DNA of 22,486 bases from an uncultured Clostridia bacterium. GTDB lineage: Bacteria; Bacillota; Clostridia; Christensenellales; Pumilibacteraceae. The notes beneath the pieces were generated by a model. That model was not told where the DNA came from, made no database searches, and was given only the letters and a program-made list of their open reading frames with translations. Shown here one piece after another: positions 14,571-22,127 of the stretch; position 1 is the first letter of the stretch, and each line of letters begins with the position of its first letter. The stretch lies in the NCBI GenBank assembly GCA_934270565.1, contig CAKQPR010000025.1, positions 1-22,486 of the forward strand, given 5' to 3'. A program made the position numbers and the translations under genes.

Positions 14571-14679
14571 AAAGGGTCTTTTTTTCGCGCCGAAATGCGC
14601 CGTTTCGGACAACAAAACGGTATAATTTGTTTATTCCGCGCCTAAATCCTTTACTTTTTGCCCGATAGGTGATACAATA

Positions 14680-14708
14680 TACTCATCTATTATACAATTA
14701 GATGAGTA
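14680..14708. promoter_or_regulatory. Long palindrome, copy 2
   Basis: TACTCATCTA and TAGATGAGTA arms flank 9 bases. It is the reverse-orientation partner of copy 1. The 120 bases between the copies hold no ORF, only T-rich runs and an isolated TATAAT (14621-14626). Confidence 0.55.
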
Positions 14709-14721
14709 ATTACGGAATGAG

Positions 14722-14756
14722 CTCCACCCTTGCGGAAGTTAGCTGCAAGGGTGGAG
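14722..14756. other. Strong 12-bp hairpin
   Basis: CTCCACCCTTGC (14722-14733) pairs perfectly with GCAAGGGTGGAG (14745-14756) around an 11-base loop. The following bases (TTGTGGTTTTG) are only loosely T-rich, so terminator function is uncertain. Confidence 0.5.
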
Positions 14757-14890
14757 TTGTGGTTTTGCGATGGTATATACTCCGAGCGTGCCGAGTTGTT
14801 ATCATTCAACCGCAGGGGATTTCTCCACTCCGCTGACGCTTCGGTCGAAATGACGTTAAAACACAGTGTTTTTTTGAGACGGATTTTTTG

Positions 14891-15032
14891 AGGCTTCCCC
14901 TCGGGGGGAAGCTGTCGCGCAGCGACTGATGAGGGGTTGTCTTTTACGTTACGCTCGTCATAGCCCGACCCCTCATCCGTCTTGCCTTCGCTATCGCTTC
15001 GGCAATCCACCTTCCCCCAAGGGGGAAGGCTT
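14891..15032 (+). repeat. MITE-like family B element, copy B3
   Basis: Starts AGGCTTCCCCTCGGGG, ends CCCCCAAGGGGGAAGGCTT, with the internal GATGAGGGGTT/ACCCCTCATC pair. A family C unit (14815-14854) precedes it. Between it and the HU promoter (15033-15116) I see nothing definite. Confidence 0.75.
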
Positions 15033-15116
15033 AAAACAAACGTATCGGAACGGTACAACTTCAAAACCCTTGCCCCGCTCTCCGACCACACCTCTCCGGC
15101 TATACTCGCCGAAGGC

Positions 15117-15145
15117 TTGACAAGCGCGTTTTTATATGGTATAAT
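15117..15145 (+). promoter_or_regulatory. Perfect promoter of the HU gene
   Basis: TTGACA (15117-15122), a 17-base spacer and TATAAT (15140-15145): full consensus, indicating strong constitutive expression. Transcription should start near 15152. Confidence 0.85.
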
Positions 15146-15190
15146 AGCGATATGAGCATAGCTCGAAAACAATCATATGGAGGAAAAACA

Positions 15191-15466
15191 ATGACTAAAA
15201 CCGATTTTATCAGATCTATTGCCGACAAGGCGGGACTTACCGTCGCGCAGGCCACTGCGGCGTACAACGCTTACGTGGACACGGTAACGGAAACGCTCAA
15301 AGCGGGCGATAAGATCCAGCTTGTGGGCTTCGGCGCATACGAGGTGAAAGACGTCGCCGCAAAAACGGGTATCAACCCCGCTACCGGCGAGAAAGTCGAA
15401 ATCGCCGCTTGCAAGAAACCTCAGCTTAAATTCGGCAAGTCCTTCAAGGACATTTTCAACGCGTAA
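15191..15466 (+). CDS. hup: HU-family DNA-binding protein
   Basis: A 91-residue nucleoid protein that bends and compacts DNA as a dimer. The sequence shows the HU layout: N-terminal helices (TKTDFIRSIADKAGL), the GDKIQLVGFGAYEV core and the arm with GINPATGEKVEIAACKKPQL. The arm has the conserved Pro of NPATGE, and the tail KFGKSFKDIFNA is normal. ATG 15191 follows GGAGG (15179-15183) at good spacing; an in-frame ATG at 15152 falls on the predicted transcription start and lacks a ribosome site. It stands as a single gene with its own strong promoter and terminator. Confidence 0.96.
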   Translation: MTKTDFIRSIADKAGLTVAQATAAYNAYVDTVTETLKAGDKIQLVGFGAYEVKDVAAKTGINPATGEKVEIAACKKPQLKFGKSFKDIFNA

Positions 15467-15496
15467 GACGAAGAACTGCGAGTAAGACGAAGAAAA

Positions 15497-15531
15497 ACTC
15501 CGCAACCGTATATCCGGTCGCGGAGTTTTTT
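15497..15531 (+). terminator. Intrinsic terminator of the HU gene
   Basis: ACTCCGC (15497-15503) pairs with GCGGAGT (15520-15526), with an inner ACCG/CGGT pair, followed by TTTTT. A directly repeated GTAAGACGAAGAA occurs at the HU stop and again 18 bases later. Confidence 0.85.
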
Positions 15532-15616
15532 GTCGTTTTCTTGTGCCGCAAAATTGCGGGCGTGACGCCCCTGCCGATGCGGAAAACTTTGTTAAAAGCA
15601 GTTTACCGCAACCCTG

Positions 15617-15782
15617 CGAAAGTCACCCGATAACGATACTGTTATACTGTTTTCGACCTTATTCGTCGGCTTGTGCCGACGGTAGGGCGCCCCGCCCTAC
15701 CGAAGCGATGTTACGCCCGCCAAGGATTTGTCGTACACAAACAAACTACCTGCGGGCGGACGAGGAACGCCCCTACCTGTTC
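15617..15782 (-). repeat. Reverse-oriented family E and truncated family A copies
   Basis: 15617-15689 is the reverse complement of the family E hairpin block (GTCGGC/GCCGAC stem, GTCGAAAACAGT, ATCGGGTGACTT). 15681-15702 forms another hairpin, GGTAGGGCG/CGCCCTACC. 15751-15782 is a family A end (AGGTAGGGGCGTTCCTCG on the minus strand) without hairpin units. No gene is visible in 15532-15966. Confidence 0.7.
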
Positions 15783-15855
15783 ACTCATACGTTACGGAAG
15801 TCTGCCGAATACCTCTCTGCCACAAACCTTTTCGACCTTTAAAGCGTTGCGGGGT

Positions 15856-15918
15856 CTGGGACACAGCCGCAAGTGTCCCAGCGACTTTTTGGTTCTTTTT
15901 CTTCGCTTGAAAAAGAAC
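15856..15918. repeat. Two adjacent long hairpins
   Basis: CTGGGACAC/GTGTCCCAG (15856-15864 with 15873-15881), followed by CGACTTTTT, looks like a rightward terminator. It is followed by GTTCTTTTTC/GAAAAAGAAC (15892-15901 with 15909-15918). A further TTTTCT/AGAAAA hairpin lies near 15934-15946. No plus-strand gene ends here. Confidence 0.5.
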
Positions 15919-15966
15919 ATTATTTTATTTCTTTTCTAAAGAAAATATTTTTTACTATCCTAAAAA

Positions 15967-16007
15967 CAAAAACCTTCTCTTTGTTTCTTTCGCAAAGAAA
16001 AGGTTTT
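15967..16007 (-). terminator. Intrinsic terminator of the keto-sugar cluster
   Basis: AACCTT and TCTTTG (15971-15983) pair with CAAAGA and AAGGTT (15993-16005), with one opposed mismatch. On the minus strand the hairpin is followed by TTTTTGTTTTTA. It lies 38 bases after the ThuA-like stop. Confidence 0.75.
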
Positions 16008-16044
16008 GTTACTCTTGCTAAAGTAAAGCTAAGTGCTAACGCGC

Positions 16045-16770
16045 TCAGAATTTTTCGGGCGGATCTTTCACCCAAACGCTTTTAATCGGCGCGTCGAGAA
16101 CGCCCGCGACGGGCGCGACGTACTTGACGGCGTTGAGCACCACTCTCTGAATTTCGGGGATAAGGTACGTCGGGAGCGTTTCGTGTCCGGGGCGGAAGAA
16201 GAAAACCTTGCCGTAACCGCGGTTGAACACGCAACCCGAACGCATAACCTCGCCGCCGCGGAACCAGCTGATAAACAGCAGTTCGTCGGGCGCGGGAATG
16301 GAGAACGGCTCGCCGTACATTTCCTCGTGGGGAATATCAATATATTTGTCTATACCCTTTGTGATCGGATGAGCGTGTTCGATGACCCAAAGCCGCTCGT
16401 TCTCGCCCATTTCGCGCCAGCTGAGCGCGCCGGAAGTTCCGACGAGGCGACGGAACGGCTTGGACTCGTGCGCCGAGTGAAGCGCGATAAAGCCCATACC
16501 GCGATTGACGAAATCTACGACCATATCGACCACCCGATCGCTGACGCCGCCGTGATACCAGTGCCCCCACCAGACGAGAACGTCGGTGTTTTTGAGGATT
16601 TCCTCGGTGAGTGCCGAGCCGTCGTCGTCCTTGGAGTGGACGATAGTCGTTACTTCGTTTTCGGTTTTGAGGAAAGCTTCGAGCGCGGCGTTCATACCCT
16701 CGGGGTAAGAAACTCTCGCCTCGTCGTCCACCATACTGTCGTTATACTCGGTAAAAAGCGTAACTCTCAT
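16045..16770 (-). CDS. ThuA-like protein (trehalose utilisation/class I amidotransferase-like fold)
   Basis: A 241-residue member of the ThuA family. Visible family features are MRVTLFTEYND at the start, DVLVWWGHWYHGGVSD, GFIALHSAHESKPFRRLVG, HPITKGIDKYIDIPHEEMYG and a late VFFFRPGHETLPTYLIPEIQRVVLNAV. ThuA in Rhizobium acts with the oxidoreductase ThuB in trehalose breakdown via 3-keto sugars; the exact reaction of most homologues is unknown. No classical nucleophile Cys is seen at the amidotransferase elbow; the stretch reads ALHSAHE. It starts 14 bases after the upstream oxidoreductase stop, with AAGGAG upstream of the ATG, and is the last gene of the minus-strand cluster. Confidence 0.88.
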   Translation of the reverse strand: MRVTLFTEYNDSMVDDEARVSYPEGMNAALEAFLKTENEVTTIVHSKDDDGSALTEEILKNTDVLVWWGHWYHGGVSDRVVDMVVDFVNRGMGFIALHSAHESKPFRRLVGTSGALSWREMGENERLWVIEHAHPITKGIDKYIDIPHEEMYGEPFSIPAPDELLFISWFRGGEVMRSGCVFNRGYGKVFFFRPGHETLPTYLIPEIQRVVLNAVKYVAPVAGVLDAPIKSVWVKDPPEKF

Positions 16771-16784
16771 CTTCCCGTTTCTCC

Positions 16785-17870
16785 TTAGTCGAAATAGTAA
16801 GGCTTACCGGTTTTCTGCGACTCGTAGATACCCTCGAGGATACGAGTAACGACGGCTGCCTGCTCGGCGGTGACGTAAAGATCGCCCTTGCCGAGGATAG
16901 CGTTGGTAAAGCAAGCGGCTTCGAGATCCTTCGGCTCCTGACCGCCTGCGCCCTCGAAGAACGCGACGCCGCCGCCGTTGAAGTCGGGCTCGAGAATATA
17001 CTGTCTGCCGTTAAGAATACCGTTGATGCGGAGTTTGTTCCAGCTGAGTTCAGCGCCCGCCTTGTCGCCGCAAACGGTGGTAGCCGCTTCGAGCGGGTTG
17101 GCGTAGTTGAGCGCCCAAGTCGCGCGAAGGTTGATGGTTGCGCCGTTTTTCATAACGACGAAGCCGAAAGCCGCGTCCTCTGCGGTGAATTTCTCGGTAT
17201 CCCAGTCTCCCCAAGCGTTGCCGGTGCCGGTCTGCTTGTTGAGTTTGTGGTAGGTCTTACCCACGCAGTAAGCGGGCTCGTAATTGTTCATCGCGAAAAG
17301 CGTAAGGTCGAGCGCGTGCGTACCGATGTCGATAAGCGGACCGCCGCCCTGCTTTTCCTCGTCGATAAACACGCCCCAGGTCGGAACGGCGCGACGACGG
17401 ATAGCGATCGCTTCGGCGTAGTAGATTTCGCCGAAATAGTCCTGATCGGCGAGCTCTTTGAGGTACATGCTCTCCTTGCGATAGCGGTTCTGATAACCGA
17501 TCGTGAGGATCTTGCCGCTCTTGTCGCGGGCTTCGATCATCTTCTTGGCTTCTTCGTAGTTCATCGCCATCGGCTTTTCGCACATAACGTGCTTGCCGGC
17601 GTTGAGCGCGTCAACCGTGATACGGCAGTGCTCGGAGTTGTGAGTGAGCACGAGCACCGCGTCGATGCTCTTGTCCTTGAGAAGCTCTTTGTAGTCGGTA
17701 TAAACCTTGCTGGTTTCGTTGCCGTACTTCTCGTTAGCCTTTTCCGCGCGCTCGGGAACGATGTCGCAGAACGCAACGAGCTCGCTGGCGGGGTTCGCCT
17801 TATGAGCGGGAAGGTGCTTGCCGTTAGCGATACCGCCGCAGCCGATAACGCCGATTCTTACTTTTTCCAT
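16785..17870 (-). CDS. Gfo/Idh/MocA-family NAD(P)-dependent oxidoreductase
   Basis: A 361-residue sugar or polyol dehydrogenase. The N-terminal Rossmann fold has IGVIGCGGIANGKHLPAH (about residues 6-23) for NAD(P) binding. C97-E98-K99-P100 carries the catalytic lysine. DIGTHALDL (181-189) carries the family His185. The C-terminal alpha/beta domain ends in a normal GIYESQKTGKPYYFD tail. Such enzymes oxidise a sugar hydroxyl, often at C3 of a glucoside, or inositols. AAGGAG precedes the ATG. It lies between the small isomerase gene (49 bases upstream) and the ThuA-like gene, so one transcript is likely. Confidence 0.92.
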   Translation of the reverse strand: MEKVRIGVIGCGGIANGKHLPAHKANPASELVAFCDIVPERAEKANEKYGNETSKVYTDYKELLKDKSIDAVLVLTHNSEHCRITVDALNAGKHVMCEKPMAMNYEEAKKMIEARDKSGKILTIGYQNRYRKESMYLKELADQDYFGEIYYAEAIAIRRRAVPTWGVFIDEEKQGGGPLIDIGTHALDLTLFAMNNYEPAYCVGKTYHKLNKQTGTGNAWGDWDTEKFTAEDAAFGFVVMKNGATINLRATWALNYANPLEAATTVCGDKAGAELSWNKLRINGILNGRQYILEPDFNGGGVAFFEGAGGQEPKDLEAACFTNAILGKGDLYVTAEQAAVVTRILEGIYESQKTGKPYYFD

Positions 17871-17919
17871 AATTTTTCTCCTTGAAATATTTTCGGGTTT
17901 TGCCCTTATTTAACAGTTT

Positions 17920-18657
17920 TTATTCCCACGCCGCCATATTTTTACGGCTGCGGGTAAGATACTCTTCGGGGTCGCACGGATAATACTCGACTTCGAGCAC
18001 CGCAAGTCCGAGACCCATTTCTTTTGCCTTATCGAACGCTTTTTTCGCGCCCGACTTGCCCTCGCCTATAACCGCGTTCGGCTTTGCGGTCGGGTTATCG
18101 AGCGGAGCATCCGGATCCATATCCTTGATATGGAGCGCGGTAAGGCGCTTACTGTACTTCTCCATCACCTTGACGGGATCGAGCCCCGCCGCGGTCGCCC
18201 AGTAAATATCGAGCTCGCTCGTAAGTCCGTCCACGTCGCGCATAAGGTCGAAAACCTTGTCATCGCCGTTCCTGAACTCGTCGGCGTGGTTATGATAACC
18301 GAAATTTATTCCGCGTTCGTCCAGAAGCGGCTTGACGGCTTTGATTTTCGCGACGAATTCGTCGTACTTCTCGCCCGAAAGCCCCTCGTAGTTGTTCCAC
18401 GGAATAAAGACGTTTTTGATGCCGAGCGCGTCGATATACGGAAGCTGTTCGGCGATCTGATCCGGTCCGATATGCGCCGAAACGCCGTCGAGCCCGTGTT
18501 TTTTAAGAAGGTCTTTCACTTCTTCGGGTTTAAGCCCGTAAAAGCCCGCGAATTCCACGCAGTCGTAGCCCGCGCGTCTGATCATCGCGAGAACCTCGTC
18601 AAGTCCTTTTTCCTTGATCTGCTCGCGAACCGAATAAAGCTGAACTCCTAATTTCAT
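17920..18657 (-). CDS. Sugar phosphate isomerase/epimerase family protein (TIM barrel), small form
   Basis: A 245-residue xylose-isomerase-like TIM barrel (AP endonuclease 2-like superfamily). Typical start MKLGVQLYSVREQ. Metal-site motifs follow in order: CVEFAGFYG, VSAHIG, FGYHNHADEF, SELDIYWA, LHIKDMD and LEVEYY. Relatives isomerise or epimerise sugars or keto sugars, or hydrate and cleave 3-keto glycosides; the substrate is unknown. Its ATG overlaps the stop of the next upstream gene by 4 bases (ATGA), so translation is coupled, which is why I reject the 3-codon-longer start. A GGGGAGG site lies about 10 bases upstream, inside that gene. Confidence 0.9.
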   Translation of the reverse strand: MKLGVQLYSVREQIKEKGLDEVLAMIRRAGYDCVEFAGFYGLKPEEVKDLLKKHGLDGVSAHIGPDQIAEQLPYIDALGIKNVFIPWNNYEGLSGEKYDEFVAKIKAVKPLLDERGINFGYHNHADEFRNGDDKVFDLMRDVDGLTSELDIYWATAAGLDPVKVMEKYSKRLTALHIKDMDPDAPLDNPTAKPNAVIGEGKSGAKKAFDKAKEMGLGLAVLEVEYYPCDPEEYLTRSRKNMAAWE

Positions 18658-19619
18658 ACCCACCAAGCCTCCCCTGCCTTTTCGGTGATAATAATGTTCT
18701 GTAAAAATTTAACCGCTTTTCCGAGACCTTCCATCGGCGACATAAGGCTGTCCTCGTGCTCGATGGAAATGCTGTCGTCGTAGCCGACCACTTTGAGCTG
18801 GCTGATGATCTTCTTCCACGTAACATCGTCGGTGCCGTAACCCATGGTACGGAAAACCCAGCTACGGTTTTTAAGATCGGTGTACGGCTTTGCGTCGAGT
18901 ACGCCGTTACGACGGATATTGCTTGCGTTAAGCAGCGTGTCTTTTGCGTGGAAGTAGTAGATCGCGTCGCCGAGCTCGTTTATAACGTCCACGATGTCCA
19001 TACCCTGCCACAAAAGGTGCGAAGGATCGAGGTTTGCGCCGATCATATCGCCCACCGCCGCGCGGAGTTTAAGGCACGTTTCGGGATTGTAAACGCAAAA
19101 GCCCGGGTGCATTTCGAGCGCGATACGCTTTACGCCGTGATCCGCCGCGAATTTAACCGCTTTCTTCCAGTACGGAATAAGTACTTCGTTCCACTGATAA
19201 TCGAGCTCGTCGAGGTACTCGTTCGGCCACGCGCAGGTAACCCAGCTCGGGTTTTTCGCGTCGGGGTCCGATCCCGGGCAGCCCGAGAAAGTTATGATAC
19301 GGTCGATTCCGATCTGTCCGGCGAGAATACAAGCCGCTTCGAAATCTTCCTCGAACGACTTCGCGACTTCCTTGTTCGGGTGAACGCAGTTGCCGTGTAC
19401 CGAAATCGCCGAAATTCCGACGTTGTACTTGCGGAACGTATCCATAAGTTTTTTGCGGGCGGCTTCGTCCTTGATGAGAACTTTCGCGTCCGCGTGAACG
19501 GTCCCCGGGTATCCGCCCACTCCGAGTTCGAGTTGCGGAACGCCAAGTTCGTTAAGTTTCTTCAGGCTGTCTTCGAGGCTCATGCCGCCGAATACGCCGT
19601 TTACGACGCTTAATTGCAT
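18654..19619 (-). CDS. Sugar phosphate isomerase/epimerase family protein (TIM barrel), long form
   Basis: A 321-residue TIM barrel of the same superfamily as its downstream neighbour, but a different subgroup. Motifs in order: QLELGVGGYPG, ISAISVHGN, IITFSGCPG, IALEMHPGF, GANLDPSHLLWQG, YFHAKDT and ISIEHED, giving the usual Glu, Asp, His and Glu metal ligands. The MHPGF/DPSHLLWQG pattern is seen in proteins encoded beside Gfo/Idh/MocA dehydrogenases in keto-sugar and C-glycoside pathways. The ATG at 19619 has GGAGG about 11 bases upstream, somewhat far. In-frame sequence further upstream is repeat DNA. The 3' end overlaps the small isomerase gene. Confidence 0.9.
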   Translation of the reverse strand: MQLSVVNGVFGGMSLEDSLKKLNELGVPQLELGVGGYPGTVHADAKVLIKDEAARKKLMDTFRKYNVGISAISVHGNCVHPNKEVAKSFEEDFEAACILAGQIGIDRIITFSGCPGSDPDAKNPSWVTCAWPNEYLDELDYQWNEVLIPYWKKAVKFAADHGVKRIALEMHPGFCVYNPETCLKLRAAVGDMIGANLDPSHLLWQGMDIVDVINELGDAIYYFHAKDTLLNASNIRRNGVLDAKPYTDLKNRSWVFRTMGYGTDDVTWKKIISQLKVVGYDDSISIEHEDSLMSPMEGLGKAVKFLQNIIITEKAGEAWWV

Positions 19620-19742
19620 TTTTTCTTTTTCCTCCGAAATTATTTTCTTCCCTTTCGGGATTGTTGACTTATTAACTATATTCCCGCGCAAGCGGTCTTT
19701 ATTTCGCCTCCCTACGCGGAAAGGCTCGGATCGACTTTTTTG

Positions 19743-19970
19743 AGGCTTCCCCTCGGGGACCTCCGCCGTAGGCGGTGATGAGGGGTTGTCTTTTACGTTG
19801 TGTTTGTTATAGCCCGACCCCTCATCCGTCTTGCCTTCGCTATCGCTTCGGCAATCCACCTCCCAGCTCGCAACACAGTTGCTTCGCCGCTTTGGCTAAA
19901 AACAGTCACCTGTGGACTGTTTTTACGGTGCTTCGCACCGCCGCGTCGCGCCCCCAAGGGGGAAGGCTTT
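19743..19970 (+). repeat. Family B element carrying the 88-bp module, copy B4
   Basis: Left end AGGCTTCCCCTCGGGG, right end CCCCCAAGGGGGAAGGCTTT. Compared with B3, the sequence is interrupted after CAATCCACCT by an insert that ends just before the right inverted repeat. The insert holds the 88-bp module D2. The element fills most of the gap between two genes of the same sugar cluster (19620-19990); I see no clear promoter for the downstream genes in the rest. Confidence 0.75.
19866..19953 (+). repeat. 88-bp three-hairpin module, copy D2
   Basis: Exact reverse complement of 11892-11979 with no mismatch by eye. Hairpins in order: GCAAC-ACA-GTTGC, AAAAACAGTC/GACTGTTTTT with a 7-base loop, and CGGTGC-TTC-GCACCG. 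Confidence 0.8.
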
Positions 19971-19990
19971 AAACGGTCGTTCTTGCACGG

Positions 19991-21064
19991 TTAAATTCTT
20001 TCCTTGATTACTTCGCCGGTTGCCGCGGAGCGTTTAGCCGCTTCCATAACCTTGAAAAGCCGCTCTTCCTGCGCGCGGGTTACGATAAGCGGTTTTCCGA
20101 GCCGTATCGCGTCCATAAGGTTGGCGTAGAACGCGTTCTTGTCGCCGTAAACGTGATAAAGTTCGGTTCTCTCTTCCGTTTCCGCGCGACGCGCCGCCAT
20201 GGTTTTGGTAAAGCCGTTGCCCGCGTTTACGCCCTCGAGTTTGTCGTCGAAACGCTGAACGCATCTTACAACCTCTCCCTCGACCGTCTCGAACTTACGC
20301 CACTCGGTAACGGTTGCCGTTCCGTCCGTGCCGTAAACCTGCCAGCGCGGCAACACGATAAAGCTGTTCGTGTCTACGACTATACGATAGACTACGCCGT
20401 TTTCAAACTTGACTTCGAGATCGAATCCGTCGTCCACGTCCTCGCCCGCTTCGTAAGAATAGGTGCAGTAAACGCTCGTCACGGTCGAGTCGATCCAGCA
20501 AAGCATCTGATCGATAAGGTGAACGCCCCAGTCGAGCATCATTCCGCCGCCGCGTTTCGCTTCTTTTCTCCACGCCCCGGGGATTCCGTTCGAGCCCATA
20601 ACGCGCGATTCGATGCGGTACACTCTGCCGAGTTTACCCTCGTCCGCAACCGCCTTTACCGACAAAAAGTCGTCGTCCCAGCGGCGGTTCTGATGCGGAG
20701 TGAACACGACGCCCGCTTTTTCGGTGACGTCGTACATTTTCTCGACCTCGCTAAGGCTCATACCCGCGGGCTTTTCGACTATTACGTTCTTGCCCGCCTT
20801 AGCCGCCTTTTCGACGTATGGAAGATGCATATCGTTAGGAACGGAGACAAGAACGAGCTTAATTTCGGGATCGTTCCAGATTTCGTCGTCGCTCGCGAAC
20901 GCTTTAAGCCCGAAACTTTCGGCATACCGTTCTCTTGCGGGGTCGATATCGTAAACCCCGACAAGATCTATTTTTTCGGGGTAGTCGCTGTCGTTAAGTC
21001 TCTTGACGATATACTGACGATGGTTGTTACCCATTCCCCCGAAGCCTATTATTGCCATTTTCAT
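19991..21064 (-). CDS. Gfo/Idh/MocA-family oxidoreductase, second copy
   Basis: A 357-residue dehydrogenase related in family but clearly distinct from the one at 16785. Rossmann motif IIGFGGMGNNH (residues 5-15), catalytic V95-x-E97-K98-P99, and MLDWGVHLIDQML with the family His182. The C-terminal sheet domain is complete. NAD(P)-linked oxidation of a sugar or polyol is expected; the substrate is open. The ATG at 21064 has a modest AGAGGT site 10 bases upstream. It is the first gene of the minus-strand cluster, divergent from an AraC regulator with 156 bp between starts, and separated from the next cluster gene by a repeat element. Confidence 0.92.
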   Translation of the reverse strand: MKMAIIGFGGMGNNHRQYIVKRLNDSDYPEKIDLVGVYDIDPARERYAESFGLKAFASDDEIWNDPEIKLVLVSVPNDMHLPYVEKAAKAGKNVIVEKPAGMSLSEVEKMYDVTEKAGVVFTPHQNRRWDDDFLSVKAVADEGKLGRVYRIESRVMGSNGIPGAWRKEAKRGGGMMLDWGVHLIDQMLCWIDSTVTSVYCTYSYEAGEDVDDGFDLEVKFENGVVYRIVVDTNSFIVLPRWQVYGTDGTATVTEWRKFETVEGEVVRCVQRFDDKLEGVNAGNGFTKTMAARRAETEERTELYHVYGDKNAFYANLMDAIRLGKPLIVTRAQEERLFKVMEAAKRSAATGEVIKERI

Positions 21065-21115
21065 ACTGTAAGCACCTCTAAATGCGGCAAGTTTTTCTTT
21101 CGCGAGGGCGTTCGC

Positions 21116-21144
21116 TTGACTTACGCCCTGTCCGATGATATAAT
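21116..21144 (+). promoter_or_regulatory. Promoter of the second AraC regulator
   Basis: TTGACT (21116-21121), a 17-base spacer and TATAAT (21139-21144). The leader to the ATG is about 70 bases. I could not define a promoter with confidence for the divergent oxidoreductase. Confidence 0.7.
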
Positions 21145-21220
21145 AATACCACCGAATATTGATTTTTTCTATCCGTTTATAGGCAATTTTATTTCATTTG
21201 TTGGCATTTTGGAGGTTTTT

Positions 21221-22099
21221 ATGAAAAAAACGACGTCCGTACCCGAAACAGTGCTCGACGAAGTGCGATTTGCTTCGCCGCACGCCGAGCCGCAGACGTT
21301 CGAAAACGCGCTCGTAAAGCGCCGCAAAAGCCGCGGCGATCGGGGGATTACTTACGAATATTTCCACGACCGCGACACGAGTCTTACCGCTTCTTACGGC
21401 GTGAACAGCGTTCCTCAGGCGCACTTCCACCGCTGTATAGAAATTCTGTATATCTTCGACGGCGAAATGCGTTGCGAAGTCGAGGACGAAACCTTCGTTG
21501 CCGGCGCGGACGATATAGTTTTCGTGCATAACTACGCCGTGCACGCGTTCGAGCCGGTCGTAAGCTACCGCAAATATTTCCTCGTCGTTCCGATGAATTA
21601 CGCCGACGACGTGGAAAAGTTTTTCAAGTCGAACACGCTCCCCGCGCACCTTACCGACAAGAAATTCAACCGCAAGCTCCGCCGCATTTTCACCAAACTT
21701 TACACCCGCCGCGACGAGCTTCCGCCGCTCGTGAAAAAAGGCTACGTCAACGTGATTTTCGGCTTTCTCATTTCGCACTACCCCACCCTCGAATTCGTCA
21801 AAAAGGAAGGTATCGAACTCATCGTCGATATTCTCGCGTACATCGACGCCCACCACGCCGAAAAAATCACGCTCGATTCCATTTCGCAGGCGTTCGGCTA
21901 TAATAAATATTATTTCTCTAAGCTCTTCAACCGCTACGTCGGCGAAACCCTCAACAATTACGTCAATATCGTCCGCCTGCAACACTTCGCCGCCATGAGT
22001 AAAGAGGACGAACGCCTGACCGTTTCCGAACGCGCCTTCGCCTGCGGCTTCGACTCCCTCACCACGTTCTATCGCTACTACAACAAAATGTACAAATAA
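21221..22099 (+). CDS. AraC-family regulator with cupin domain, C-terminus apparently clipped
   Basis: A 292-residue regulator. The N-terminal cupin (about 55-115, VPQAHFHRCIEILYIFDGEM) should sense a sugar. The C-terminal AraC domain has a first helix-turn-helix at ITLDSISQAFGYNKYYFSKLF and a second at LTVSERAFACGFDSLTTFYR. The protein stops at NKMYK, about ten residues before the usual family end (a Gly-x-Ser/Thr-Pro-x-x-Tyr tail). The repeat region starts within some 15-30 bases of the stop. The ATG at 21221 follows GGAGGT (21211-21216) at ideal spacing; the frame is open far upstream only by chance. Control of the divergent keto-sugar cluster is inferred from position. Confidence 0.9.
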   Translation: MKKTTSVPETVLDEVRFASPHAEPQTFENALVKRRKSRGDRGITYEYFHDRDTSLTASYGVNSVPQAHFHRCIEILYIFDGEMRCEVEDETFVAGADDIVFVHNYAVHAFEPVVSYRKYFLVVPMNYADDVEKFFKSNTLPAHLTDKKFNRKLRRIFTKLYTRRDELPPLVKKGYVNVIFGFLISHYPTLEFVKKEGIELIVDILAYIDAHHAEKITLDSISQAFGYNKYYFSKLFNRYVGETLNNYVNIVRLQHFAAMSKEDERLTVSERAFACGFDSLTTFYRYYNKMYK

Positions 22100-22127
22100 A
22101 ACAACCGCATGGAACAAGTCGGCGCCG

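Noticed and set aside
14621..14626. Isolated TATAAT as a promoter between the two palindromes
   Set aside because: No -35 element at a usable distance and no gene or ORF downstream on the plus strand.
18657..19859. Longer 401-codon version of the long isomerase
   Set aside because: The extra 80 N-terminal residues translate the family B repeat and non-coding DNA. MQLSVVNG at 19619 fits the family and has a GGAGG site.
20153..22099. A 648-codon plus-strand ORF starting far upstream of the AraC gene
   Set aside because: The first 350 codons are the antisense of the second oxidoreductase. The true start at 21221 has a GGAGGT site and its own promoter.
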